This document shows positions 17,841 to 26,773 of a stretch of DNA of 64,000 nt, one piece after another. The stretch is taken from NCBI GenBank assembly GCA_002600635.1, contig CP021371.1, positions 1,553,001 to 1,617,000 of the forward strand. Direction: 5' to 3'. The translations under genes were made by a program, and so were the position numbers. How positions within the stretch are numbered: the first letter of the stretch is position 1; each line of letters begins with the position of its first letter. A model generated the notes under the pieces. The model ran no database searches. It was not told the DNA's origin and was given only the letters and a program-made list of their open reading frames with translations. The DNA is from Rhizobium sp. ACO-34A. GTDB taxonomy: Bacteria > Pseudomonadota > Alphaproteobacteria > Rhizobiales > Rhizobiaceae.

Positions 17841-18746
17841 TCAGGAGCGGCGTGAGAGGATGCCGGTGGAAAGAAGCACGCCGGCGCCCGTGACCAGCGT
17901 CGCGGCAATCGTCAGCGCGCCGAGAGGTTCTCCGAGCAGGATTGCGCCACCGAGCGCGGCGGCAATCGGCGTGACGGCGGTGTAGGCGGCGGCCTGTGTG
18001 CCGCCGAGCGCCCTGACGGCGTTGCCATAGAGGATCGTCGCCAGCAGGCCTGACAACAGGCCCTGTGTTACCATCTGCAGGCCAGTCTCGCTGATTGGAG
18101 CCTCCAGCAGATGCGTGCCGAAAAAGGGGATGAGCGCAAGGTTGATGATCGTCGACCAGACACAGATCAGCGCGCCGCCCTCATAGGCGGAAAGCCCCGA
18201 ATGGCGGAAGGCGTGGGTGTAGACAGCCCAGAGCGCTGCGCCGATTGGCAGGATGACATAGCTCTTCCAGCTCAACGCGCCAGTCGAAAGGCTACCGAGC
18301 AGCAAAAGCACACCGCCGCAGAAGATTGCGGCCATTCCGAACCGGCGCATGCGGTCCGGTCTTTCTCCAAGCAGCACGACGCCGATCAACGCGACCGCGA
18401 GAGGCATGACGCCAGGCAGCAGGACACCCGCAGCCGATGCCGGCGTTGCCTTCATACCGAAGGCGACCACCTGAAAGAACGGTGCGCCAGAGCCCAGAAC
18501 CATCAGGATCAGCGGCAGCTTGGGCGTCTTTTTCGGCCAGAGCCCCGTCTTCAGCCAGACAGGGGCAAGCACCAGAGCCGGTATGCCGTACCGCAGCAGG
18601 CTGAGATCGAGGGAGGAAAGCGAAGTGCCGACACTGTGGCGCGTCGAGATCAGCCACGCGGCCCAGATCAGAACCACCGAAAGCGCGGATATGGCTCCGA
18701 GGCCTGCTGAAAGCGGAGGTCGGGTGGCGGTGCTGATGGTGGTCAT
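17841..18746 (-). CDS. EamA/DMT-family exporter
   Basis: This 301-residue inner-membrane protein has ten predicted helices in two EamA repeats, typical of drug/metabolite transporters. The ATG follows AGGAGCCTCCC. A divergent Lrp-family regulator lies 125 bp away, an arrangement seen for amino acid exporters. Export of an amino acid or analogue is therefore a reasonable inference, but the substrate is not readable. The gene converges closely with the L,D-transpeptidase gene, with a 12-bp gap between stop codons. Confidence 0.85.
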   Translation of the reverse strand: MTTISTATRPPLSAGLGAISALSVVLIWAAWLISTRHSVGTSLSSLDLSLLRYGIPALVLAPVWLKTGLWPKKTPKLPLILMVLGSGAPFFQVVAFGMKATPASAAGVLLPGVMPLAVALIGVVLLGERPDRMRRFGMAAIFCGGVLLLLGSLSTGALSWKSYVILPIGAALWAVYTHAFRHSGLSAYEGGALICVWSTIINLALIPFFGTHLLEAPISETGLQMVTQGLLSGLLATILYGNAVRALGGTQAAAYTAVTPIAAALGGAILLGEPLGALTIAATLVTGAGVLLSTGILSRRS

Positions 18747-18827
18747 GGGAGGCTCCTGATGCGATCACATAAAGGTAGTCCCGGATAGAGAGGTATGTCC
18801 TTGCCATTTGTGCTTGCGGGGTTCGGC

Positions 18828-18842
18828 ATATTGGCAGAATAT
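18828..18842. promoter_or_regulatory. Candidate Lrp-family operator
   Basis: The perfect inverted repeat ATATT-GGCAG-AATAT lies 29 bp upstream of the Lrp-type gene and about 80 bp from the divergent exporter start. It is placed for autoregulation and control of the exporter. No experimental consensus is available for this protein. Confidence 0.45.
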
Positions 18843-18871
18843 TGCGTAATGAAACTCTGAGGATGAGAAGC

Positions 18872-19348
18872 ATGCCAAAACTCGATAAATTCGATCTGGC
18901 GATCCTTGAGGCCCTGCAGCAGGACGCCCGCGCAACCAATGTCGAGATTGCCGAGCGGGTGAACCTCTCGCCTTCGCCCTGCCTTCGCCGGATACGGTTA
19001 CTGGAGGAGAGCGGTGTCATTCGTGGCTACCGCGCCGATATCGATCGCGGAACGGTCGGGCTGGATCTCACGGTCTTCGTGACCTTCAAGGTCGTCCATC
19101 ACACACGGGAACATGCTCATGCCTTCCAGCAGGCGCTCCAGGCGCTGCCCGAGGTCGTCGGCTGCTACATGATCTCGGGGAATTCCGATTTTCTGGCCGA
19201 AGTGGTGGTCGAAAACCTCGCGGCTTACGAGGCGCTGCTGACCGACAAGTTGCTTGTCCTGCCGCATGTGACCGACATCCAGTCGAATTTCGCGATCCGC
19301 AGCGTCAAGACGAGCGGGCCGCTGAAACTGCCGGCGGCGAAGAACTAG
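18872..19348 (+). CDS. Lrp/AsnC-family transcriptional regulator
   Basis: This 158-residue protein has an N-terminal helix-turn-helix (about residues 5-62, LDKFDLAILEALQQDARATN then NLSPSPCLRRI) and a C-terminal RAM (ACT-like) amino acid-binding domain. Several upstream in-frame starts exist. MPKLDKF at 18872 was chosen for its GAGG at 9 bases and the normal family length. It is divergent from the EamA exporter and probably controls it in response to an amino acid. Confidence 0.88.
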   Translation: MPKLDKFDLAILEALQQDARATNVEIAERVNLSPSPCLRRIRLLEESGVIRGYRADIDRGTVGLDLTVFVTFKVVHHTREHAHAFQQALQALPEVVGCYMISGNSDFLAEVVVENLAAYEALLTDKLLVLPHVTDIQSNFAIRSVKTSGPLKLPAAKN

Positions 19349-19372
19349 CTCCGCCGCCGTATCTCTTTTGCC

Positions 19373-20389
19373 TCAAAAGCCTTGCAGCACGACCTTGCCG
19401 GTTGTGCGGCCGCTCTCGATGAGCGCATGGGCCTTCTTGAGGTTTTCGGCGTTGATGGTCCCGAGCGTCTGTGACAGGGTCGTGCGGATCTTGCCCGCGT
19501 CGACGAGATCGGCGACGTGGTTGAGGAGCTTGTGCTGCTCGATCATATCGGCGGTCTGGTGTACGGGGCGGGCGAACATCATCTCCCAGTGAACCGAAAC
19601 GGCCTTACCCTTGAAGGGCATGATGTCATAGCCGTCCTTCATGTCGTCGATCAGCACCACGCGGCCCTGCGGCGCGATCAGTTCGGCGATCTGCAGGCGG
19701 TGCTGGGCGCTGCCGGTGACGGAGAACACGAAGGCCGGAGCGCCGATGCCAAGTGCCGCATATTCGGCGGCGAGCGGCTTCGAATGGTCTATCACATGAT
19801 GGGCGCCGAGCGCCTTGGCCCATTCGGCGGATTCCGGCCGCGATGCGGTGGCGATCACGGTGAGGTCCGTCAAGGCGCGGGCAAGCTGGATGGCGATGGA
19901 GCCGACCCCGCCGGCACCGCCGGTAATCAGGATGGCATTGTTGGCGCCGGGCACCTTGTCGGCAACCTTCAGCCGGTGAAAGATCGACTCATAGGCCGTG
20001 ATTGCGGTGAGCGGCAGGGCAGCCGCTTCGGCAAAGCCGAGCGAGGAGGGCATCCGTCCAACGATCCGTTCGTCGACCAGATGAAATTCGCTGTCGGTGC
20101 CGGGCCGGTTGATGGCGCCGGCATAGAATACCCTGTCGCCCGGCTTGAACAGCGTGACTTTTTCTCCGACCGCCTTGACGACGCCTGCGGCATCGAAGCC
20201 GAGGATGCGGTATTCGCCTTCCGGAGGCGTGGCGCCTGCGCGGACCTTGGTGTCGACCGGGTTGACGGACACGGCCTTGACCTCGACCAGCAGGTCGTGA
20301 CCGGCTGCGACGGGTTCGGGCAGGGTAATGTCGAGAAGGGAAGCATCGGCCGAGATGGGGCCAGACTTCAGATAACCGACTGCGCGCAT
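19373..20389 (-). CDS. Zinc-independent quinone oxidoreductase / MDR-family reductase
   Basis: This 338-residue medium-chain dehydrogenase/reductase of the zeta-crystallin/QOR type has a GroES-like N-terminal half (GFDAAGVVKAVGEKV near residue 60). Its Rossmann half holds ITGGAGGVGSIAIQLAR (near residue 150). No structural zinc Cys cluster is visible. It should use NADPH to reduce quinones or enals. The start has a strong AGGAGATTTCC. A divergent HxlR regulator 123 bp away strongly suggests induction by quinones, diamide-like electrophiles or aldehydes, as in other HxlR/QOR pairs. Confidence 0.88.
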   Translation of the reverse strand: MRAVGYLKSGPISADASLLDITLPEPVAAGHDLLVEVKAVSVNPVDTKVRAGATPPEGEYRILGFDAAGVVKAVGEKVTLFKPGDRVFYAGAINRPGTDSEFHLVDERIVGRMPSSLGFAEAAALPLTAITAYESIFHRLKVADKVPGANNAILITGGAGGVGSIAIQLARALTDLTVIATASRPESAEWAKALGAHHVIDHSKPLAAEYAALGIGAPAFVFSVTGSAQHRLQIAELIAPQGRVVLIDDMKDGYDIMPFKGKAVSVHWEMMFARPVHQTADMIEQHKLLNHVADLVDAGKIRTTLSQTLGTINAENLKKAHALIESGRTTGKVVLQGF

Positions 20390-20491
20390 GGAAATCTCCT
20401 TGGGATTGTGAGCACGCCATTCAATTGATACATATGTTCTGACTTCGCAAGAATGCACATTTTCTGTCCGTAGAGACATAAAATGTAGGTA

Positions 20492-20509
20492 GTATCAAAA
20501 AGGATACTG
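20492..20509. promoter_or_regulatory. Candidate HxlR operator overlapping the ribosome site
   Basis: The inverted repeat AGTATC-N6-GATACT ends 3 bp before the regulator's start codon and covers its AAGGA Shine-Dalgarno. A further GATAC half-site occurs at 20427-20431, near the quinone reductase start. Placement suggests autorepression. Confidence 0.5.
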
Positions 20510-20512
20510 TAG

Positions 20513-20935
20513 ATGTCCCGACCCCGCGCCAAGCTCACCAACAATTTTCCCGGCTGCCCGGTGGAATCCACGCTCAGTTTTCTGGATGGAAAATGGAAGG
20601 GCGTTATTCTCTATCACCTGATCACCAGCGGCACGTTGCGCTTCTCGGAACTGCAGCGCAAGCTGCAGAGCATCACCCAGCGCATGCTGACCAAGCAACT
20701 GAGGGAACTGGAAGAGAGCGGCATCGTCACGCGCACGGTTTTCCCGGTCGTGCCGCCGCGGGTCGATTACAGCCTGACGCCGCTCGGTCTCAGTCTGGAA
20801 CCGGTCATCCTGGCGCTCGAGCAATGGGGGCAGCGCCACGTCGTCTGCCGCAACGGCGCGAAATACGCGGTTGCGCCGGACGATCCGTCAAAGGAAGTGG
20901 AATTGAAGCGGGCCGAGCAGCTGACCGCGGCCTGA
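20513..20935 (+). CDS. HxlR-family transcriptional regulator
   Basis: This 140-residue winged-helix protein carries the HxlR pattern: GCPVESTLSFLDGKWKG, then ITQRMLTKQLRELEESGIV and the RVDYSLTPLG wing. HxlR proteins often sense electrophiles through a conserved N-terminal Cys; here the Cys sits in FPGCPVE (residue 13). It is divergent from an NADPH:quinone reductase gene, its likely target. It ends 12 bp before the convergent MFS gene's stop codon. Confidence 0.9.
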   Translation: MSRPRAKLTNNFPGCPVESTLSFLDGKWKGVILYHLITSGTLRFSELQRKLQSITQRMLTKQLRELEESGIVTRTVFPVVPPRVDYSLTPLGLSLEPVILALEQWGQRHVVCRNGAKYAVAPDDPSKEVELKRAEQLTAA

Positions 20936-20946
20936 TCGCGCTGCGA

Positions 20947-22188
20947 TCAGGCGTTCGCCTGCGCAGTCGCCGGTGCCTTCCGTTCCAGCGCAATCGAGAT
21001 CAGGAAGACCACGAGACCCAACAGCGATAGCGCCGAGCCGACATAGCCGGTGGCACCGTAACCATAGCCATTGGCAATCACGAGGCCGCCGAGCCATGCA
21101 CCAAGCGCGTTGGCGATGTTGAAGGCGGAGTGGTTGGAAGCGGCTGCAAGCGTCTGCGCATCGGCCGCGACATCCATCAGGCGGGTCTGCACCGCCGGGC
21201 AGGCGGCAAAGCCGCAGCCGGTGAGGAAGACGCAGATGCACAACATCACCGGATCGGCCGCCGTCAGCGAGAAGATCGCCATCAGCACCACGTTGAATGC
21301 CAGCATGCAGCCGATCGTGCCCTTCAGCGAATAATCCGCCATGCGGGATCCCGCGATGTTACCGACATTCATGCCGATACCGAACAGCGCCAGAACGACC
21401 GCCACCATGCTGGTCGGCATGCCGGCGGTATCGGTGGTGGTCTTGGCGATATAGCTGAAGATCGAGAACATGCCGCCGAAGCCGACGGCTGCAACCGCGA
21501 GCGTCAGCCAGACCTGAAGGCGGCCGAATGCGCCGAGTTCACGCCGGATGCTCGCACCCTCCGCAACCTTGTCCTTCGGCAGGTAGAGCGCGATCAGCAA
21601 CACGGTCAGCGCACCGATGGCGCCAACCATGAAGAAGGCCGAGCGCCAGCTCATCTGCTGGCCGATAAAGGTTGCGATTGGCGTGCCGATAAGGGTGGCG
21701 ATGGTGAGGCCGAGCATGACGCGCCCGACGGCGCGCGCGCGCCGATGCGGCGGCACCATGGAAGCCGCGACAAGGGCCGCCACGCCGAAATAAGCGCCGT
21801 GCGGCAGGCCGGTGATGAAGCGCAGAGCCGTGAAGCTCCAGAAACCCGGAGCCAGCGCCGACAGGATATTGCCGAGGGCAAAGACGCCCATCAGGGCGAG
21901 CAGCAGTGTCTTGCGGGGCAGCTTCGCCGCCAGCACCGCAATGATCGGCGCGCCGACGACGACACCCAGCGCATAAGCGGTTATGACCGTGCCCGCATCG
22001 GGAACACTGACGCCATAGGTGGTTGCCACATCCGGCAGCAGGCCCATGATGACGAATTCGCCGGTGCCGATACCGAAGCCACCGGCGGCAAGTGCAATCT
22101 CGATCAGCAATATCATCATCGGCGTCAAGGCAGGCAAAGCCTGTTCGCGGCTGGATGACGAGGAGGGCAGGGCGGTACAGTCGGTCAT
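20947..22188 (-). CDS. MFS transporter, AraJ/sugar-efflux-like
   Basis: This 413-residue protein has 12 predicted helices with the N-terminal DHA1 signature GIGTGEFVIMGLLPDVA and the loop 2-3 region AAKLPRKT. The start at MTDCTALP has AAGGTGG upstream. It belongs to the arabinose/sugar and drug efflux branch of the major facilitator superfamily; the substrate is unknown. It is divergent from a lipid kinase gene with 269 bp between them. Confidence 0.85.
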   Translation of the reverse strand: MTDCTALPSSSSSREQALPALTPMMILLIEIALAAGGFGIGTGEFVIMGLLPDVATTYGVSVPDAGTVITAYALGVVVGAPIIAVLAAKLPRKTLLLALMGVFALGNILSALAPGFWSFTALRFITGLPHGAYFGVAALVAASMVPPHRRARAVGRVMLGLTIATLIGTPIATFIGQQMSWRSAFFMVGAIGALTVLLIALYLPKDKVAEGASIRRELGAFGRLQVWLTLAVAAVGFGGMFSIFSYIAKTTTDTAGMPTSMVAVVLALFGIGMNVGNIAGSRMADYSLKGTIGCMLAFNVVLMAIFSLTAADPVMLCICVFLTGCGFAACPAVQTRLMDVAADAQTLAAASNHSAFNIANALGAWLGGLVIANGYGYGATGYVGSALSLLGLVVFLISIALERKAPATAQANA

Positions 22189-22291
22189 GGAGCCACCTTC
22201 AACGGACAACGGGTCGCGGTCCTGTCAACGGAGATGAAATTGGAGGGTGAGAGACGGCCGGGAAATACGACACTTCTCTGCGAATGTGATT

Positions 22292-22303
22292 TGATACTTA
22301 TCA
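22292..22303. promoter_or_regulatory. Perfect palindrome TGATACTTATCA
   Basis: A 12-bp imperfect-centre palindrome (TGATA-CT-TATCA) lies in the spacer between the MFS and lipid-kinase genes, about 104 bp from the MFS start. It is a possible operator, but no local regulator gene points to a binding protein. Confidence 0.25.
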
Positions 22304-22457
22304 TGCATTTGTGCGTTGCCGCAAAGGCCTTTCGCGCTGTGGCTTGAATTTTGCTCGCCGTCTCACGATTTCTCCTTTGACAAGAAACCATTGGCTCGCA
22401 TGCGCGTTGGAACCCGATGGCGGTGCCGCATGCCGGGCAGACAGCAATCGAGGGAAA

Positions 22458-23363
22458 ATGAAGGTCAGGGCAGTCTTCAATCGGGATGGCGGTACGTTCA
22501 GGACCACCGACATGAAAGAGTATTGCGCCCGCGCGAACGAGGCGTTTCATGCTGCCGGCCACGAAATCGAATGCAGTGTCGTCGCGGGGCGTGATGTGCT
22601 CGACGCCTTGCAACGCGCCGCCAGCGAACCGGGAGTGGAAGCACTGGTCGCAGGCGGCGGCGATGGCACGATTTCGGCCGCCGCGGCGATTGCCTGGAAG
22701 GCCGGCCTGCCGCTGGGTGTCATTCCCGCTGGCACGATGAACCTGTTTGCCCGCTCGCTGAAGGTTCCGCTCGATATCCGTGCCGCACTTCCCGCGCTCG
22801 CGGCGGGGAGGGTTCAGTCGGTCGATATTTCGACGGCCAATGGGAAGCCCTTCGTCCATCAGTTTTCCGCAGGCATGCATGCCCGCATGGTGCGCATGCG
22901 AGACTCGATGAGTTACGCTTCCCGCTTCGGAAAGATGCGGGCGAGCATGCGCGCGGCTCTGGGCGTGATGTTGAGACCTTCCCGTTTCGAGGTGATCTTC
23001 GACATCGACCACGATGGCCGCCGCGATCATCGCGAGGTGTCGGCGATCTCGGTGTCCAACAATCCTTTCGGCAGCAACCCGCTGTTCTTTGCCGACGATC
23101 TGACGAGCGGCAAGCTCGGTGTCTACCTCACCGATCCCGTGGGGCCGGCGGGTGTCGTGAAACTGGCGGTCGATATCCTGCGCGGGCGGATGAAGGACAA
23201 CGAGGCCGTCACCGCTGCCACCGCCGAAGTCGTCAGGCTGCATTTTCCCAAACGCCGTCATGGCGCGCTCTGCGTCATGGACGGAGAATTGCTGCACATG
23301 CCGCGCGATGTGGAACTGCGCCAGCATGCCCGCGAGCTGAAGGTGCTCGTGCCGGCTGTCTGA
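22458..23363 (+). CDS. Diacylglycerol kinase-family lipid kinase
   Basis: This 301-residue protein has the DAGK catalytic signature GGGDGTISAAAAIAW followed by GVIPAGTMNLFAR (residues about 62-100), which binds ATP. The C-terminal half carries the beta-sandwich with SVSNNPFGSNPLFF. Members phosphorylate diacylglycerol, sphingosine or related lipids on the cytoplasmic face of the membrane, and the exact lipid is unknown. The ATG has GAGGG 4 bases upstream; upstream in-frame extensions are not conserved-looking. Confidence 0.85.
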   Translation: MKVRAVFNRDGGTFRTTDMKEYCARANEAFHAAGHEIECSVVAGRDVLDALQRAASEPGVEALVAGGGDGTISAAAAIAWKAGLPLGVIPAGTMNLFARSLKVPLDIRAALPALAAGRVQSVDISTANGKPFVHQFSAGMHARMVRMRDSMSYASRFGKMRASMRAALGVMLRPSRFEVIFDIDHDGRRDHREVSAISVSNNPFGSNPLFFADDLTSGKLGVYLTDPVGPAGVVKLAVDILRGRMKDNEAVTAATAEVVRLHFPKRRHGALCVMDGELLHMPRDVELRQHARELKVLVPAV

Positions 23364-23384
23364 CGCAGTTGCCTGGCCGTATTC

Positions 23385-24743
23385 TCAGATGCGTGTCAGG
23401 TAGGTCTGGTAATCGAAGCTCGAGACAGTGCGCAGGTAGGTCATGGCTTCCTTGCGCTTGGTGTCGCCGAAAATCCGCTGGTATTCGGAGCCGAAGATGT
23501 CGGCAATAAAAGACGAGCTCCTGAAACGATCGACCGCCGTCAGGAAGTCGTGGGTCAGGATCTCTGGATTTTCCGGCGCGGTGTCGGGGCTGGTGACCGG
23601 ACCCGGATCGAGTGTTTCGTCGAGGCCGAGCAGTATGCCGCCGAGGATTGCCGCAAGCAGCAGGTAGGGGTTGGCATCTGCACCGGCGACGCGATGCTCG
23701 ATGCGGGCGGCGGGACCGTCCTTGTCCGGGATGCGGATTGCCGTGCCGCGATTGCCAAAGCCCCAGTCGATCTTGTCGGGCGCAAACGAACCCGGCTGGA
23801 AGCGGCGGAAGGAATTGGCGAAGGGCGCAAAGACGAGCTGGGCTTCCTGCATGGTTTTCAGCATGCCGGCGGTGATCGACTTCAGCTTCACCGGATCGCC
23901 GCCCTTGGCGTCGAGGATGTTCTTGCCGTCCTTATCGATGATCGACGCATGCACGTGCAGGCCGGAGCCCGCCTGATCGCCATAGGGCTTGGCCATGCAG
24001 GTGGCTTTCAGGCCATGACGGCGCGCGGCGAAATCGACGACCCGCTTCAGGTAGATGCAGTCGTCGGCCGCTGCCAGCGCATCGGGCCGGTGCAGGAGAT
24101 TGACCTCGAACTGGCCGGGGCCGAATTCGGCGGTGGTGGCATCGGCCGGCAGTTCCATCTCGTCGCAGTAGCGGCGCACCGTATCGAGATAGGCTTCCAT
24201 CGCGGCGGTTGCGCGCATGTCGTAGAGCTGGAAGCCTTCGGCTTCACCCTGCATCACCAGTTCCTTCGGCGGCATCGGCTTGCCGGTTTCGCGGAAGTCA
24301 GGCTGCACGACGTAGAATTCAAGCTCGGTCGCTACGACGGGGGTAAGGCCGCGTTCCTCGTAGCGCTTCAGCACGTTGGCGAGGATTGCGCGCGGGCAGA
24401 TGTAATGCGGGTTGACGTCCAGCGTATGCATGGTGGCCAGCACCTGCTTCGAACCAGCCGGGCCCCAGGGAAGGGTGGTCAGCGAGCGCTTGTCGGCAAC
24501 GCAGATGCCATCGGGATCGCCAAGGGTCAGCGAGATGCGGGTGATGTCGTCATTGTCGTCGCCCCAGATGTCGAGCGACTGGGTGGAGGCCGGCAGGCGC
24601 ACTGCGTTTTTCCAGACTTTGTCCTCGGCCTTTATTGGGACCATCTTGCCGCGCAGGTCGCCGTTCATGCCGACAAGCAGGACTTCGATGCGCGCAGACG
24701 GGTCGGCTGCGGAGTTTGAGGCGGCCTTGGATAAATCAGTCAT
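23385..24743 (-). CDS. Glutamine synthetase-family ligase, probably gamma-glutamylpolyamine synthetase
   Basis: This 452-residue GS-fold enzyme has the family motifs in modified form: ELEFYV (glutamate/metal), GSGLHVHAS in place of GSGMHCHQS, NSFRRFQPGSFAP (ATP), and NRGTAIRIP. It lacks the adenylylation-site context of the housekeeping GlnA. Such divergent GS proteins ligate glutamate to putrescine or other amines (PuuA type). The divergent neighbour 206 bp away is an omega-aminotransferase of the putrescine/beta-alanine class, which supports polyamine catabolism. The activity is inferred from family and context. The ribosome site is weak. Confidence 0.82.
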   Translation of the reverse strand: MTDLSKAASNSAADPSARIEVLLVGMNGDLRGKMVPIKAEDKVWKNAVRLPASTQSLDIWGDDNDDITRISLTLGDPDGICVADKRSLTTLPWGPAGSKQVLATMHTLDVNPHYICPRAILANVLKRYEERGLTPVVATELEFYVVQPDFRETGKPMPPKELVMQGEAEGFQLYDMRATAAMEAYLDTVRRYCDEMELPADATTAEFGPGQFEVNLLHRPDALAAADDCIYLKRVVDFAARRHGLKATCMAKPYGDQAGSGLHVHASIIDKDGKNILDAKGGDPVKLKSITAGMLKTMQEAQLVFAPFANSFRRFQPGSFAPDKIDWGFGNRGTAIRIPDKDGPAARIEHRVAGADANPYLLLAAILGGILLGLDETLDPGPVTSPDTAPENPEILTHDFLTAVDRFRSSSFIADIFGSEYQRIFGDTKRKEAMTYLRTVSSFDYQTYLTRI

Positions 24744-24949
24744 GAAAAATGCTTCTCGCTGGCGAATTTGAGGGGTGATTTGGCCGCAGGAAGTGGGAAA
24801 TGGACGCCCTTGCCAAACGCATTTTGGAAGGTCATGTTCGTAGCCGATAAACTTCCGCCTTTCAATCAGGCAAGGTAGACGACCCCTCGGACCGGCCCTT
24901 ACGGGCTCATCCGGCTCGGTCGTTCGCGCTTGCTCCGGGGAATAACGAA
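24744..24949. promoter_or_regulatory. Divergent control region of the polyamine gene pair
   Basis: This 206-bp spacer contains a perfect inverted repeat CCAAA-CGCAT-TTTGG at 24813-24827, roughly midway and well placed for joint control of both genes. The local regulator is not encoded beside it. Confidence 0.4.
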
Positions 24950-26320
24950 ATGACGATAACTGCTGCTGCCCTTTCCAATCTCGCCGCCATCGACGCCGCC
25001 CATCACCTGCATCCCTTCTCCGACATGAAGAAGCTGAATGCAGCCGGTACCAAGATCATCAACCGGGCTGAGGGCGTGCACATCTGGGATTCGAACGGCA
25101 AGCAGTATCTCGACGCTTTCGCCGGTCTGTGGTGCGTCAATGTCGGCTATGGCCGCAACTCGATTGCCGAGGCAGCCTATGCCCAGATGCAGGAACTGCC
25201 CTACTACAACACCTTCTTCGGCACCACGACGCCGCCGACCACGCTGCTGGCCCAGAAGATCGCAAGCGTAACCGGCCCGACGCTGAAGCATGTCTTCTTC
25301 ACCAATTCCGGTTCCGAGGCTTCCGATACCTGGTTCCGCATGGCGCGCGTCTACTGGAAGGCGCTGGGCCATGAAACCAAGACGATGGTGATCGCCCGCA
25401 AGAACGCCTATCACGGCTCGACCGTTGCCGGCGCTTCGCTCGGTGGCATGAAGTGGATGCATGAGCAGGGCAACCTGCCGATCCCCGGAATCGCCCATAT
25501 CAACCAGCCCTACTGGTATGCCGAGGGCGGCGATCTTTCGCCTGAGGAATTCGGTCTCAAGGTTGCCAAGGAACTCGAGGACAAGATCCTTGAACTCGGC
25601 GAAGAAAACGTCGCGGCCTTCGTTGCCGAACCGATCCAGGGTGCCGGCGGTGTTATCGTTCCGCCGTCCACCTACTGGCCGGAAATCAAGCGTATCGCCA
25701 AGAAGTACAACATCCTGCTCGTTGCCGATGAAGTCATCTGCGGCTTCGGCCGTCTCGGCACCTGGTTCGGTCACCAGTATTACGATTTTGAGCCGGATCT
25801 TGCCCCGATCGCCAAGGGCCTGTCTTCCGGCTACCTGCCGATCGGGGGCGTGCTCGTTTCCGACCGCGTTGCCAAGGTCATGGTCGAGGAATTGGGCGAC
25901 TTCTATCACGGCTATACCTATTCCGGTCATCCGGTTGCCGCAGCCGCAGCCATCGAGAACCTGCGGATCATCGAGGAAGAGCGGCTGGTCGAGCGTGTAC
26001 GCGACGACGTCGGTCCCTATCTCGCCCAGGCGCTTGCCTCGCTCGCAGATCACGACCTCGTCGGCGAAGCCGTCAGCGTCGGTCTCATGGGCGCGGTCCA
26101 GATCGCAGCCGACAAGTCGACCCGACGCCGCTACTCCAAGCCGGATGATGTCGGCACGCTGGTGCGTAACCAGTGCGTCGCCGACGGCGTCATCCTGCGC
26201 GCCACCGGCGACCGCATGCTGTTCTCGCCGCCGCTCGTCATCTCCCGTTCGGAGATCGATCAGGCGGTCGACACGCTGCGCAAGGGTCTCGACTGGTTGA
26301 AGGACAACCACAAGGAATAA
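24950..26320 (+). CDS. Class III omega-aminotransferase (putrescine/beta-alanine:pyruvate type)
   Basis: This 456-residue fold-type I PLP enzyme has the glycine-rich FTNSGSEASDTWFRMAR motif near residue 118, VADEVICGFGRLG with the PLP-binding Asp near residue 261, and the catalytic lysine in LAPIAKGLSSGY (about residue 288). It matches the SpuC-like branch that moves amino groups from putrescine or gamma-glutamylputrescine-type amines to pyruvate. It is divergent from the GS-like ligase, and together they suggest polyamine use as carbon and nitrogen source. A terminator follows at 26330. Confidence 0.88.
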   Translation: MTITAAALSNLAAIDAAHHLHPFSDMKKLNAAGTKIINRAEGVHIWDSNGKQYLDAFAGLWCVNVGYGRNSIAEAAYAQMQELPYYNTFFGTTTPPTTLLAQKIASVTGPTLKHVFFTNSGSEASDTWFRMARVYWKALGHETKTMVIARKNAYHGSTVAGASLGGMKWMHEQGNLPIPGIAHINQPYWYAEGGDLSPEEFGLKVAKELEDKILELGEENVAAFVAEPIQGAGGVIVPPSTYWPEIKRIAKKYNILLVADEVICGFGRLGTWFGHQYYDFEPDLAPIAKGLSSGYLPIGGVLVSDRVAKVMVEELGDFYHGYTYSGHPVAAAAAIENLRIIEEERLVERVRDDVGPYLAQALASLADHDLVGEAVSVGLMGAVQIAADKSTRRRYSKPDDVGTLVRNQCVADGVILRATGDRMLFSPPLVISRSEIDQAVDTLRKGLDWLKDNHKE

Positions 26321-26329
26321 GCGAACAGC

Positions 26330-26359
26330 AAAAAGGCCGGCGAAACGCCGGCCTTTTTC
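26330..26359 (+). terminator. Terminator of the aminotransferase gene
   Basis: AAAAAGGCCGGCG and CGCCGGCCTTTTT pair perfectly around AAA. The hairpin starts 10 bp after the stop codon. Confidence 0.92.
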
Positions 26360-26362
26360 GTT

Positions 26363-26416
26363 CTAGAGCAATTCCAGCAAAAGTGGGAACCGGTTTTGCG
26401 TCCGGAATTGCGTGAA
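26363..26416 (+). repeat. Rhizobiales dispersed intergenic repeat, copy 1
   Basis: The core GTGGGAACCGGTTTTGCGTC followed by CGGAATTGCGT is a familiar intergenic repeat of Rhizobium-group genomes. A diverged second copy lies at 49359-49409. The flanks CTAGAGCAATTCC and AAAGAGATGGAGCATT extend the resemblance. The role is unknown; it sits just after a terminator. Confidence 0.7.
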
Positions 26417-26483
26417 ACCAAAGAGATGGAGCATTGGAGGCGATTCCGTTATCGCCGGTAATGCCCTATTGGCTGCCGATTGC

Positions 26484-26771
26484 TCAGGCGGCCCTCCAGT
26501 CGAAAGGAAGCGGTGCCTCGCGGAAGGCGAAGCGGTCGAGATGGCTCGATACGACGCCCTTCATCCGCTCGAGAACTTCCGGGGAAACCGCTTCGAGTTC
26601 GACCGTCAGCGCAGTGTCGTCAGCGCTCATCGTGGCGACCGCTTCGGAAAAGCGGACGATACCGCTCTTCTCTCCGAGTTCGACCTCGAGCTTGTGCGAC
26701 CAGTGCTTGCAGAGCTGCTGCACATATTTCCAGCCGCTTTCGGTCGGTACGATGGCGATTGCCTTGGTCAT
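26484..26771 (-). CDS. DUF2218 family protein
   Basis: This 95-residue protein contains WKYVQQLCKHWSHKLEVE and the paired acidic strands of DUF2218, a small family often encoded beside PadR regulators or siderophore-interacting reductases. It starts 2 bp after the upstream padR-type gene's stop codon, so the two are co-transcribed. The biochemical function is unknown. An iron or metal link is suggested only by gene context in other genomes and by the His-rich partner here. Confidence 0.8.
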   Translation of the reverse strand: MTKAIAIVPTESGWKYVQQLCKHWSHKLEVELGEKSGIVRFSEAVATMSADDTALTVELEAVSPEVLERMKGVVSSHLDRFAFREAPLPFDWRAA

Positions 26772-26773
26772 GG

